Positions 1 to 8,592 of a stretch of 64,000 bases of DNA are shown here, piece after piece. Below the pieces are notes generated by a model. That model did not search any database. It saw nothing but the letters and a program-made list of their open reading frames with translations, and was not told the origin of the DNA. Positions within the stretch are counted from its first letter, which is position 1; the number at the start of each line of letters is the position of its first letter. The stretch is from Sporosarcina sp. PTS2304 (GTDB taxonomy: Bacteria > Bacillota > Bacilli > Bacillales_A > Planococcaceae). The stretch lies in NCBI RefSeq assembly GCF_003351785.1, contig NZ_CP031230.1:1302001-1366000 (forward strand), written 5' to 3'. The position numbers were made by a program, and so were the translations under genes.

Positions 1-136
1 GCATACAACGCTATTTTTTTCATTCGCTACACTCCTCACATCTATCTATGTTGAAGTGCCCTTTTAGCATAGTTTTTAAACATCATTTATATACTTTACC
101 CTTTTGTATTTCATACTCTGATTATTATTTTATCGT

Positions 137-160
137 ACTACTAGTAAACGGACTAGTAGT
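137..160 (-). terminator. Hairpin just downstream of the CoA-disulfide reductase gene
   Basis: A perfect 9-bp inverted repeat (ACTACTAGT, then ACTAGTAGT, 6-nt loop) lies 5 bases beyond the stop codon at 165. The stretch that follows on the minus strand is A/T-rich but is not a clean T run, so termination is plausible rather than certain. Confidence 0.4.
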
Positions 161-164
161 GAAT

Positions 165-1859
165 TCAATTGAAATTATACGCTGTAACAATTGCTTCTCT
201 GCCACTGACTACATCATTGAAATACTCATATAAACAAATTCCTAAAAATGAACCTGAAATATTCACCACATTCATAAAACCACTATTTTGTAGCGCCATT
301 ACTGCATTATAACTACGTTGCGAGGAACGGCAGTGTACATACACAGGAACGTCTTTCGGAAATTCCGACATTCGATCTCGCAATTGACTGAGTGGAATAT
401 TTACTGCATTCACTAGGTGCCCTTTAGCAAACTCATGTTCTTCGCGCACATCTATAATATATGCATTACTCTCTACTAACTCACGCACTTTTGAAACATG
501 AATTTGCTTAAATCTTCCGTAAAGAATATTTAATGCAACGAGAGCCGCTAAATTGACAACGTCTTTTGCCGTACTATACATCGGTGAATAAGTTAACTCG
601 AGTTCTTTTAAATCTTCCAGCGTACCACCCATCGAAATTAGTGTAGCCATCACGTCGATTCGTTTATCTGCATTGCCTTTTCCAATCGCTTGAGCGCCAA
701 GCACTTTACCTGTTGGTACTTCAAATACTAATTTAAAATGTAATGGGTTGCTGTTAGGCATCAAGCTGACTTTATCCGAAGCGATGATATAAACACTATC
801 TACTTGGATTCCTGCCTGTTTCGCCATTTTTTCATTTAGTCCGGTAGACGCTGCAGCTAAGTCAAAAATTTGGATACTTGACGAACCAATGACTCCTTTG
901 TTTTGATGCGGAATGCCGTACATATGATCTGCCGCCGCTCGCGCTTGGCGTTGTGCTGGACCAGCAAGAGCGAGTCTTGTAGGTTTTTGTAATAGACGGT
1001 GGTACACTTCGATTGCATCACCTACCGCATAGATAGAATGATCATTCGTTCTATAATTTGCGTCTACTTTAATACCACCTAATTCTCCAATTGTTAAATC
1101 CGCATCTTTAGCTAACTGTATCTCAGGGCGTACACCAATAGCCAGAACTACTACTTGTGCTTCAATTTCCGATCCCGAGTTAAGTTTTACGTGCGTATCT
1201 GATATACTTGCCAACCCATCATCGACAATTACATCTACACCTTTGTCAACCATTTCTTTATGCAAAATTTGCACCATATCATAGTCGAATGGCATCATTA
1301 TCTGTTCAGCAAATTCAATCAGCGTCACATTACGCTCTGCAAGTTTTAAATTTTCTGCTACTTCTACTCCGATGAACCCGCCGCCAATTATTGCTATATT
1401 ATTTACATTCATTGTCTTTACGTAATGATTCAACCGTTCAATATCTACTACATTCCGCACCGTGAATACGTGCTTTGAGTGTACGCCTTCTATATTAGGT
1501 ATGATCGGACTGGCACCAGGTGATAGTACGAGGTAATCGTAACTTTCATCGTATTCTTCACCCGTTATAACATTTGAAATACGAATCGTCTTCGCTTCAC
1601 GATTGATCGATAGTACTTCTTGTTGAACACGTGCTTCGATATTATATTTCGACTTAAAGTCTTCCGGATTCATCAATACTAATTTCTCACTATCTTCCAC
1701 GATTCCGCTTAAATAAAATGGTAACGAACAGTTTGAAAAGGAAACATGTGGTCCTTTCTCAAACATAATAACCTCAGCTTGTTCATCCATACGTCTAATT
1801 CTCGCTGCCGTCGACGCACCGCCTGCTACGCCACCTATTACTACTATTTTCTTCCCCAT
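165..1859 (-). CDS. cdr: CoA-disulfide reductase fused to a rhodanese domain
   Basis: This is an FAD/NAD(P)H pyridine nucleotide-disulfide oxidoreductase that reduces CoA disulfide or CoA persulfide. The C-terminal rhodanese domain probably handles sulfane sulfur. Visible features are an N-terminal dinucleotide motif GGVAGG (residues 9-14), the single redox cysteine in SFSNCSLPF (about Cys44, typical of CoADR), a second nucleotide motif (GGGFIGVEVAE) and a C-terminal rhodanese active-site loop HCRSSQRS (about Cys510). The length of 564 residues fits the CoADR-RHD fusions known from Bacillus. An ATG at 1868 is in frame but abuts the AGGGG Shine-Dalgarno; the ATG at 1859 is 9 bases from it and is preferred. 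The gene stands alone and has a metal/persulfide-sensor type operator in its promoter. The family is clear; the exact physiological substrate is inferred. Confidence 0.93.
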   Translation of the reverse strand: MGKKIVVIGGVAGGASTAARIRRMDEQAEVIMFEKGPHVSFSNCSLPFYLSGIVEDSEKLVLMNPEDFKSKYNIEARVQQEVLSINREAKTIRISNVITGEEYDESYDYLVLSPGASPIIPNIEGVHSKHVFTVRNVVDIERLNHYVKTMNVNNIAIIGGGFIGVEVAENLKLAERNVTLIEFAEQIMMPFDYDMVQILHKEMVDKGVDVIVDDGLASISDTHVKLNSGSEIEAQVVVLAIGVRPEIQLAKDADLTIGELGGIKVDANYRTNDHSIYAVGDAIEVYHRLLQKPTRLALAGPAQRQARAAADHMYGIPHQNKGVIGSSSIQIFDLAAASTGLNEKMAKQAGIQVDSVYIIASDKVSLMPNSNPLHFKLVFEVPTGKVLGAQAIGKGNADKRIDVMATLISMGGTLEDLKELELTYSPMYSTAKDVVNLAALVALNILYGRFKQIHVSKVRELVESNAYIIDVREEHEFAKGHLVNAVNIPLSQLRDRMSEFPKDVPVYVHCRSSQRSYNAVMALQNSGFMNVVNISGSFLGICLYEYFNDVVSGREAIVTAYNFN

Positions 1860-1898
1860 TCTTATCATCCCCTATGTTTATATTTTTTCATTGACATT

Positions 1899-1927
1899 AC
1901 TATATACCATAGGGGGTATATTATCAA
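1899..1927 (-). promoter_or_regulatory. Promoter with embedded CsoR/CstR-like operator for the CoADR-rhodanese gene
   Basis: Read on the minus strand there is TTGATA, a 17-base spacer and TATAGT, about 33 bases upstream of the chosen start. The spacer holds a G/C-tract palindrome, TATACC-N6-GGTATA (1903-1920), with perfect 6-bp arms. The shape matches operators of the CsoR/CstR/RcnR family. CstR-type persulfide sensors control rhodanese and CoADR genes in other Firmicutes, so derepression by sulfane sulfur is the natural inference. No regulator gene of this family is in the window. Confidence 0.7.
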
Positions 1928-1948
1928 GGGTTAATTGGGTGTATAAAA

Positions 1949-1976
1949 AAACCGCCTAGTCTGTCCTAGACGGTTT
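1949..1976 (-). terminator. Rho-independent terminator of the HEPN-like gene
   Basis: The hairpin AAACCG-C-CTAG / CTAG-A-CGGTTT (one mismatch, 6-nt loop) is followed on the minus strand by a run of seven Ts. It lies 14 bases past the stop codon at 1990. Confidence 0.8.
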
Positions 1977-1989
1977 ATTGTGCTACAAA

Positions 1990-3969
1990 TTAATCAAAAT
2001 CAGAGAGCAATCGTTTAAATATAACTAACGTATCTTTACGAATACTAGTTGTCTCATCAATTGATAAAATAGTATCTTTGTGGAAACGCGAATTACGTAC
2101 ATTGGCTGTCCAATGCGTTACATACTCTTTCACTTTTCTTTTATCAGCTGTTGGTTTTAATATAGTGGTTCCATAGTCTAGTATGTAGTGATAAAAGTTC
2201 CCCATTGTTACATACTTACGATAGTCTTCACTGCCAACGAGAACATCTTTCGGTTGACCGAACTTATAAATTTGAATTCGCGGTAGATTTTCCTTTTCCA
2301 ATTGAATTTCTGCCAGCTTTTCACATAAGAAAATTTCTACGGCTTTTAAATAATTGGCTACGATGAACGTATACTCTTGACCTGGAGTATTTTCATTTGT
2401 TGCAAGATCGGAATCCAAAAACTGCAGATGATTTTGCCAATGCCATTCTGCCGTCAACAATAACTTTTTTACTTCGTCAAAAGCTACTAATTTATCTACT
2501 CGGTGATCTTCCTCGACAAACCGCTGTTCTTCTTCAGTAGTAAATCCATATATCTTCTTATGATTTACAGAATAATCACTTGGACGCAGTGCTGCATAGT
2601 TCTTCTTAAGCAACGTAAATGCCTTTGCTTCATCATATGATTCAATCACTTTTTTACCGTACTTTTGAAGAATCATCCCGGCATCTTGAGATAATTTAAT
2701 CAAATAGAACTCAGTTAAAAAATCACGCAGCTTAGCTAAAGCTTCTGTAATTATCATTTCTTTATAATCAATCCCAGCAGACGGAGATAAAGAAAGAATG
2801 CGGTTCCGTAAACGCATGCCTTCGATTCCTACTTCATAATCAATTAACATAGACAAAGCTGGTTCTAATTTATTTCCTGCATCTGAAGTTAATTGCTTCT
2901 GATCTTTGAAAAAACATATAACGGCATCAAGCAATTTTCTCAACAGTTGATCTTTCTCCGGAAAAGACAAATCGGAAAAGTCTGTAGACACATCTTCATA
3001 AATTGAACATTCATCAAAGAAAAAGTCAAAGCTTTCTTTAATAAATGAAAATTCTTGCAGCATCTCGCCATGTTCTTCTTCAATCAAATGTTTTACACGT
3101 AAAATATACTCTGAAATCGCATCTAAATGATCTGTAATTTCACTTTTGTATTTGTCTATACGATACTTTACTGTTTGAATATCTCCATAGATCACATTAA
3201 CCGCATAGTAATTATTTGCATGTTCTGACAAATCCACCAGCTTTAACACCGTAAGTGTATCATTCAAATTGAAGAATTCTTTGAATGTTATATAAAACTC
3301 GACGCCCACTTCATGCATGTTTTTATTAACGAAAAAGTGGACGAGGTTTTCACAAAAACTTTGCTTACTTGATAAGTCTATCAAAATATTATTCCGGATG
3401 ATTAAAAGAAAAAGTTCATGCAAATTACGTACGGTTTTTTCATCCACACCATATAATATGTCTGGATCTTTCGTTTTCTCCATCAGTATACAAATCTCAT
3501 CGAAGTATCTTGAGACCGCTTGTATGTGCTCTGTTCGTGTATTACCTAGGCTAGTACATAATGGATAGATTTCATTATCAAATAATTCCCACGCTTCGTG
3601 TATATAGCCTTCATTATTTAAATAATAAAACCATAAATGAAATTTCCAATCACCTTTTACATGAATAGTTGATTCCATATCGAGCGGATCAAAATCTTCT
3701 CCGTAAGCGATAGCTAATAGCGTGTCATTATATGTATTCGCCAAAGGGATTTCACCTTTATACAGCTGTGATAGTTCTAAAAATACAGAAAATCGTTCCT
3801 CATCTTTATAATCTTCTATGATTTCTTCAAATTTCGGATGATCAATAACATGACAGACATCTAGATGACGACCACGTAACGTCCACTGTCTAAGTAAGTA
3901 ATCTAAAAATGCCTCCGAATCTAAGACAGACATCATATGACGAGCCGAAAACTCCTGATAAATATCCAA
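1990..3969 (-). CDS. Unknown large protein with a C-terminal HEPN-like RNx3H motif
   Basis: I do not recognise this ~659-residue protein as a named family. It is soluble, acidic and largely helical, with no signal peptide or membrane segment. Near the C terminus (codons at 2080-2097) it carries RNSRFHKD, which fits the Rx4-6H signature of HEPN ribonucleases, with the polar Asn that usually follows the Arg. The preceding ~100 residues look like the helical bundle expected for such a domain. The start is uncertain: the open frame extends to a TTG at 4005 and an ATG at 3990, but the best Shine-Dalgarno (AAAGGGGG) sits 7 bases before the TTG at 3969. No nucleotidyltransferase antitoxin lies beside it. 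A role in RNA cleavage or phage/stress response is only inferred. Confidence 0.6.
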   Translation of the reverse strand: MDIYQEFSARHMMSVLDSEAFLDYLLRQWTLRGRHLDVCHVIDHPKFEEIIEDYKDEERFSVFLELSQLYKGEIPLANTYNDTLLAIAYGEDFDPLDMESTIHVKGDWKFHLWFYYLNNEGYIHEAWELFDNEIYPLCTSLGNTRTEHIQAVSRYFDEICILMEKTKDPDILYGVDEKTVRNLHELFLLIIRNNILIDLSSKQSFCENLVHFFVNKNMHEVGVEFYITFKEFFNLNDTLTVLKLVDLSEHANNYYAVNVIYGDIQTVKYRIDKYKSEITDHLDAISEYILRVKHLIEEEHGEMLQEFSFIKESFDFFFDECSIYEDVSTDFSDLSFPEKDQLLRKLLDAVICFFKDQKQLTSDAGNKLEPALSMLIDYEVGIEGMRLRNRILSLSPSAGIDYKEMIITEALAKLRDFLTEFYLIKLSQDAGMILQKYGKKVIESYDEAKAFTLLKKNYAALRPSDYSVNHKKIYGFTTEEEQRFVEEDHRVDKLVAFDEVKKLLLTAEWHWQNHLQFLDSDLATNENTPGQEYTFIVANYLKAVEIFLCEKLAEIQLEKENLPRIQIYKFGQPKDVLVGSEDYRKYVTMGNFYHYILDYGTTILKPTADKRKVKEYVTHWTANVRNSRFHKDTILSIDETTSIRKDTLVIFKRLLSDFD

Positions 3970-4214
3970 CCCATTTCCCCCTTTATACATGACGTACTTT
4001 TCCAACGAAAGCCGCCACGCTGAAACTTCTCTAAGAAAGTTCTATCTACTCTAATCATAGCGTTAAAAGTTATTTTTCTCCACTCGAATCGTACGTTCGT
4101 TAAAAGAAATTCATTACTTTTAGCTAGATAACTACTTGCCGTTTCAGTTCAGAGCAAGTTTTAAAACACTATGTTACAATATAACCTATTCATTTAAAAG
4201 AGGGTAGGCGTACT

Positions 4215-5615
4215 ATGGGAAATACACAATCATTTGACATAAAAAAGAATATACCACTTATGATCGTGTTATTATCGGGTGCTTTCATCACTATTTTAAA
4301 TCAAACGCTTTTAGCTACCGCATTGCCGCCGATCATGCTTGATCTACATATTTCAGAAAGTAAAGTGCAATGGCTACAATCTGTATTTATGCTCGTAAAC
4401 GGAATTATGATCCCCATTACTGCGTTTTTAATTAGAACCTATACTACTCGGCAATTATTTATGGCTGCCATGAGTATTTTCGCAATAGGTACTTTACTAG
4501 CAGCTGTAGCTTATAATTTCCCTTTGTTATTATTCGGACGAATTTTACAAGGAGCCGGAGCAGGAATTATGATGCCACTTTTACAAACGCTTCTTTTCCT
4601 ACTATTCCCTGTTGACCAACGAGGAAAGGCGATGGGTATGTACGGACTAGTGATTGCTTTCGCACCCGCTATCGGTCCGACCCTTTCCGGCTATCTTGTC
4701 GACCAATATCCGTGGCGCAGTGTATTTTATATTATTTTACCTTGTGCAATTTTAAATTTAGTGGCGGCATTTTTCTATTTGAAAAACGTAACTGAACAGA
4801 CCCATCCTAAGGTTGATGTACTATCGATCATTCTATCAACTTTTGGATTCGGCGGACTGTTATATGGGTTTAGTATTGCTGGGGATACAGGTTGGTTAAG
4901 TGTGAGTGTAATTGTCTCACTTGTTTTTGGTGCAATTTCTCTGTTCTGGTTTATTACTCGACAGCTACGACTCGACGAACCTATTCTAGAGTTTCGTGTT
5001 TTTGAATATAAAATTTTTACACTGTCTACGCTTCTTGGTATGATTGTATTTTCATCCATGATCGCAACTACAGTTATTTTACCGCTCTATATGCAGACAA
5101 TGCTTGGATTCAACGCTCTTCATTCCGGCCTCATGTTACTACCCGGCGCTATTATTATGGGGATTATGAATCCAGTAACAGGAATACTCTTTGACAAATA
5201 TGGAGCCAAATGGTTGTTACGTATCGGCTTTTTGATTTTAACAGCTACTACATTTATGTTTACCAACTTGTCGGAAGAAACTACATTCTTGTACTTAGCT
5301 GCGCTAAATGCGGTTCGTATGATCGGTATTGCCATGGTGATGATGCCATCGACAACGCTAGGATTAAATCAGTTGCCTGATCACCTCATCCCACATGGTA
5401 CCGCTATGAACAATACGTTCCGCCAAATAGCAGGCTCGGTAGGTACCGCTACCCTCGTCACTATTATGACAACCGCTGCCATATCAGATGGTACAGCAGA
5501 AGGTTCCATTCACGGCGTCAATGTTTCATTCGCTGTCGCTGGTTGCATTTCAATCATTGGTTTACTTTTAACGATATGGTTACGTGAAGTGAAAAAAGCA
5601 CAAGTAAATGCGTAA
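4215..5615 (+). CDS. DHA2-family MFS drug efflux transporter (EmrB/QacA/LmrB type)
   Basis: This is a 466-residue proton-coupled exporter in the cytoplasmic membrane with about 14 hydrophobic segments, as expected for the DHA2 group. Family features include NQTLLATALPPI in segment 1, FGRILQGAGAG in segment 4 and the antiporter motif C region FAPAIGPTLSGYL in segment 5. The Shine-Dalgarno AGAGGG precedes the ATG by about 9 bases. It diverges from the HEPN-like gene and is followed by yehS in the same direction, without an obvious operon link. The substrate cannot be read from the sequence; multidrug or antimicrobial export is the usual role of relatives. Confidence 0.88.
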   Translation: MGNTQSFDIKKNIPLMIVLLSGAFITILNQTLLATALPPIMLDLHISESKVQWLQSVFMLVNGIMIPITAFLIRTYTTRQLFMAAMSIFAIGTLLAAVAYNFPLLLFGRILQGAGAGIMMPLLQTLLFLLFPVDQRGKAMGMYGLVIAFAPAIGPTLSGYLVDQYPWRSVFYIILPCAILNLVAAFFYLKNVTEQTHPKVDVLSIILSTFGFGGLLYGFSIAGDTGWLSVSVIVSLVFGAISLFWFITRQLRLDEPILEFRVFEYKIFTLSTLLGMIVFSSMIATTVILPLYMQTMLGFNALHSGLMLLPGAIIMGIMNPVTGILFDKYGAKWLLRIGFLILTATTFMFTNLSEETTFLYLAALNAVRMIGIAMVMMPSTTLGLNQLPDHLIPHGTAMNNTFRQIAGSVGTATLVTIMTTAAISDGTAEGSIHGVNVSFAVAGCISIIGLLLTIWLREVKKAQVNA

Positions 5616-5721
5616 CAACGTATAGTAATCAGTCATCACATTTTAACCTATGTTCGCTTCTTTACAGAAAAAATATGCTATTATGGAACTACTTTCGTTT
5701 TATTACACAGGAGGATCATTC

Positions 5722-6189
5722 ATGACAACAAACGATATGCTCATTCGATTGCGCTATGCACTCGATATAAAAAATGCGGAAATGGTAGAGATTTTCAAAT
5801 TAGGCGGCATTGAACTCACGACTAAAGAGGTATTGGCGATGCTGAAAAAGGAAGAGGAAGAACAATTAGAATGCTCGCTACCAACGTTTAATGCTTTTTT
5901 AAATGGCTTTATTATTTTTAAACGAGGACCACGAGAAGGGAAAGCTGATAGCGGATCGGTAGTTGAGGTAGAAGAATCAGCAAATAATTTGTTGCTGAAG
6001 AAAGTAAAAATTGCGCTTTCTTTAACAAGCGAAGATATGTTAGATATTATGGAAGAAGCACGTGTGTCGATTACAAAAGGCGAACTAGGGGCTGTTCTTC
6101 GAAAAGTGGGTCATCGGAATTATAAAGAATGCGGAGATCGCTACGCTCGAAATTTCTTAAAAGGTTTGACTTACAAATATAAAGAGTAA
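5722..6189 (+). CDS. YehS-like DUF1456 family protein
   Basis: This 155-residue protein consists of two similar helical halves, each beginning with a stretch like NDMLIRLRYAL or NLLLKKVKIAL and continuing with a pattern of the form xMxxIxxxxGxxxTxxEVxAxLKKE. That tandem layout and length match the DUF1456 (YehS) family, whose function is not established. The open frame extends 24 codons further upstream, but the ATG at 5722 has a strong GGAGGA site 7 bases away and gives the family's normal length. A rho-independent terminator follows directly. It looks monocistronic. Confidence 0.88.
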   Translation: MTTNDMLIRLRYALDIKNAEMVEIFKLGGIELTTKEVLAMLKKEEEEQLECSLPTFNAFLNGFIIFKRGPREGKADSGSVVEVEESANNLLLKKVKIALSLTSEDMLDIMEEARVSITKGELGAVLRKVGHRNYKECGDRYARNFLKGLTYKYKE

Positions 6190-6194
6190 GAAAC

Positions 6195-6227
6195 ACACAC
6201 AGACGATCCATCGTTTGTGTGTTTTTT
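6195..6227 (+). terminator. Rho-independent terminator of the yehS-like gene
   Basis: A 12-bp stem with one G-T pair and a 4-nt loop begins 5 bases after the stop codon and ends in TTTTTTT. It also separates this gene from the convergent chrA. Confidence 0.9.
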
Positions 6228-6232
6228 TATTT

Positions 6233-7417
6233 CTAAGAGAAGAATGAAAGCAATAACCCCCCCACTATGCCTGACATGACAATTATCCATGGTGGCCATT
6301 TCCAAAATGCTAACATACTGAAAAGTACAGCTGCAAGCGCGAAATCCATTGGCGATAAAATAGAGTGTGTCCAAATCGGAAAGTACAATGCGGAGATCAA
6401 AATACCAACAACAGCCGCGTTTACACCTTTTATGACACCTAAAATTTTAGATTGATTTCTTAAGTGATCCCAAAACGGAAGTGTGCCTACAACTAAAAGA
6501 AAGGCGGGTAAGAATATCGCAACCGTTGCTACAAGCCCGCCCTGCCAGCCATTCATCACTGCACCAATATACGCTGCAAATGTAAATAACGGTCCAGGAA
6601 CTGCCTGTGTCGCACCATATCCAGCCAAGAAATTCTCTTCACCAATCCAGCCATTCGACACAAATTCTTGTTCAAGCAGTGGTAGTACTACATGACCGCC
6701 GCCAAATACTAGTGAGCCTGATCGATAAAAACTATCGATCATTGAAATCCAATAAGAATCAGTCACCTCACGAATGACTGGTAAAATGATGAGTAATCCG
6801 AAAAACATACTCAAACACACTATCCCTACGCGCTTCGTCACTTGAACTGTAGACGTCGAAACAGTAGTCTGTTGTGCATTTTTAAATAAAAAGAAGCCTA
6901 CTGCTGCTGCGACTAAAATAACAACTATTTGCATACCTGTTACTTGCCAAAGCAACGTACAAACGAGCGCAAACAAAGCAAGGGCTTTCGTCTTCAAATC
7001 AGGAGTTAGGTTTTTTGCCATACCTACTATCGCATGAGCCACTACAACAACAGCAACAATTTTCAATCCATGAATCCAACCGGTAGTCACCACGTCAACA
7101 TTCAAGAGTACTGAGGCGAATAAGATCAGGACAACTACTGACGGTAAAGTGAATCCGATGAAAGAAACGACTCCGCCAAGCACACCAGCACGCATTACCC
7201 CTATTCCGATTCCCACTTGACTGCTGGCAGGTCCCGGTAAAAGTTGTGCCAACGCTACTAAATCGACGTATGTTTTTTCGTCAATCCATTTTCGCCTGCG
7301 TACGTATTCTTCATGAAAATAAGCTAGATGCGCTATCGGACCGCCAAAGGAAGTACAACCTAAACGCACGGATACAAGAAAGATTTCAAGCAATCTAAGC
7401 AATTGATTATTTTTCAT
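6233..7417 (-). CDS. chrA: Chromate transporter ChrA (two-domain CHR family)
   Basis: This is a membrane protein of about 394 residues with two homologous CHR halves. The N-terminal half has TSFGGPIAHLAYF and the motif LLPGPASSQVG; the C-terminal half repeats them as SLVFGGGHVVLPLL and TQAVPGPLFTFA. The family exports chromate, using sulfate-like anion transport. An ATG at 7426 overlaps the padR stop, but the AAGGA site touches it; the ATG at 7417 lies 9 bases from the same site and is preferred. Either way the gene is translationally close-coupled to the upstream PadR regulator, which probably controls it. Transport of another oxyanion remains possible. Confidence 0.92.
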   Translation of the reverse strand: MKNNQLLRLLEIFLVSVRLGCTSFGGPIAHLAYFHEEYVRRRKWIDEKTYVDLVALAQLLPGPASSQVGIGIGVMRAGVLGGVVSFIGFTLPSVVVLILFASVLLNVDVVTTGWIHGLKIVAVVVVAHAIVGMAKNLTPDLKTKALALFALVCTLLWQVTGMQIVVILVAAAVGFFLFKNAQQTTVSTSTVQVTKRVGIVCLSMFFGLLIILPVIREVTDSYWISMIDSFYRSGSLVFGGGHVVLPLLEQEFVSNGWIGEENFLAGYGATQAVPGPLFTFAAYIGAVMNGWQGGLVATVAIFLPAFLLVVGTLPFWDHLRNQSKILGVIKGVNAAVVGILISALYFPIWTHSILSPMDFALAAVLFSMLAFWKWPPWIIVMSGIVGGLLLSFFS

Positions 7418-7422
7418 AACCG

Positions 7423-7734
7423 TCATTCCTTAATTTCTTTGAATAATTCATACGCTTTAATTCTCGCCTCTCTTAAAATCTTTTCTCCTCTTTCAGTCGT
7501 TGTATAGTATTTACGAATCTTGCCATCCTTCTTACTATCTTCTTTGCTTAACAATCCATCCGACTCCATAGAATGCAAAATGGGATATAACGTTCCTGGG
7601 CTAATCTCATAGCCGTGCTCCTTAAGCTCTTCTACCATCCAGACACCGTAAATCGGGTGCTTCGTTGCATGATGCAATATATGAATATGAATAAAACCAA
7701 GAAATAGTTTTCTTAACACTTTGTCTTCCAACAT
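7423..7734 (-). CDS. PadR-family transcriptional regulator
   Basis: This is a 103-residue winged-helix repressor. The PadR signature is visible as ILHHATKHPIYGVWMVEEL followed by ISPGTLYPILHSMESDGLL and a basic wing containing KIRKYYTTTERG. The open frame reaches 7767, but the ATG at 7734 follows GGAGAGGGG by about 4 bases and gives the usual N terminus just before the first helix. Its stop codon abuts chrA, so the two form one transcription unit. An inverted repeat overlapping its own -10 box suggests autoregulation. PadR regulators are known to be joined to chrA genes in some Gram-positives. Confidence 0.9.
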   Translation of the reverse strand: MLEDKVLRKLFLGFIHIHILHHATKHPIYGVWMVEELKEHGYEISPGTLYPILHSMESDGLLSKEDSKKDGKIRKYYTTTERGEKILREARIKAYELFKEIKE

Positions 7735-7752
7735 AATCCCCTCTCCATTCTT

Positions 7753-7787
7753 AATAACGAAAAGCAATATCGAAATTCGTTATTATA
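7753..7787 (-). promoter_or_regulatory. padR-chrA -10 box and overlapping inverted repeat
   Basis: On the minus strand a consensus TATAAT (7782-7787) lies about 48 bases before the padR ATG. A perfect 9-bp inverted repeat, AATAACGAA (7753-7761) and TTCGTTATT (7776-7784) with a 14-base spacer, overlaps that -10 box and extends into the leader. Dyads with ATAAC/GTTAT-type halves are usual for PadR repressors. The -35 is weak, which would fit a repressed promoter. Confidence 0.6.
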
Positions 7788-7920
7788 AAGTTAACATATT
7801 ATTTATACATTTGTCCATGTCTATTTATTACGACTTTACAATTTACTCATTCATAAATTGTAAAGCGAGTTTGCTTATCGGATTGAGTAAAACTCAAGAT
7901 TAGTATGTTTAAAAACAAAA

Positions 7921-7946
7921 AAGAACACTGAGTTAACAGTGTTCTT
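7921..7946 (-). terminator. Terminator downstream of tRNA-Arg
   Basis: A perfect 10-bp stem (AAGAACACTG / CAGTGTTCTT, 6-nt loop) is followed on the minus strand by a T run. It lies 15 bases past the tRNA 3' end. Confidence 0.85.
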
Positions 7947-7960
7947 TTCGTTATATAGAC

Positions 7961-8033
<73 letters not shown>

Positions 8034-8063
8034 AAATACCTGAGTAACTCAGGCACAAGTAAT

Positions 8064-8092
8064 ATTATAGTCTGGGCATAAAATAAAGTCAA
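8064..8092 (-). promoter_or_regulatory. SigA promoter of tRNA-Arg
   Basis: TTGACT, a 17-base spacer and TATAAT on the minus strand place transcription start about 24 bases before the tRNA. Confidence 0.85.
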
Positions 8093-8100
8093 CACTTAAT

Positions 8101-8592
8101 TTATTTTTTAAAAGTTATTTCATCGATCAATTGATGTTGCAGTGTAAAGAAGCGAACGTTCAATGTTTCTCCCGTTTCAATTGAAGCATACGTTGCTGGA
8201 TTGCCGCCCCTTGGTTGCGTGGTGCTCCCTGGATTGACGAATAACACGTCATCAATCAGTTCTGCTCCATACATATGTGAATGTCCAAATAAAACGATAT
8301 TCGCTTGTTTTTCAGCTGCCGCGTAAGAAAGCGTAAGCAATGATCGATTAACGTCATGTTCGTGTCCATGGACGATGAACACAGTATGACCGCCTACTTT
8401 TTGAACAATCGATGATGGTAACCGAGTATCTATATCACAATTCCCTCGTACAATGTGTACATCATTTAACAAAGGATGATCTGCTACTAGTTCACTATCA
8501 CCACAATGAAAAATGGCATCCGCAGGTAATGTCGCGACTTGTTTAACAGTTTTCACATCTCCGTGCGAGTCACTTAATACGATGATCTTCAT
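8101..8592 (-). CDS. ysnB: YfcE/YsnB-type metallophosphoesterase
   Basis: This 163-residue cytosolic calcineurin-like phosphoesterase shows the metal-binding motifs in order: SDSHGD near the N terminus, FHCGDSE, GNCD, HGHEHD and LFGHSHM near the C terminus. These are the Asp/His/Asn ligands of the dinuclear metal site. Homologues hydrolyse phosphodiesters in vitro, but the physiological substrate is unknown. Its start overlaps the end of the upstream ITP pyrophosphatase gene by 4 bases (ATGA), so it is the third gene of an rph-ysnA-ysnB unit, as in B. subtilis. Confidence 0.93.
   Translation of the reverse strand: MKIIVLSDSHGDVKTVKQVATLPADAIFHCGDSELVADHPLLNDVHIVRGNCDIDTRLPSSIVQKVGGHTVFIVHGHEHDVNRSLLTLSYAAAEKQANIVLFGHSHMYGAELIDDVLFVNPGSTTQPRGGNPATYASIETGETLNVRFFTLQHQLIDEITFKK

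Noticed and set aside
5120..5335. Minus-strand frames inside the DHA2 transporter and similar antisense frames in other genes
   Set aside because: They are antisense shadows of well-supported genes, without ribosome sites or family matches.
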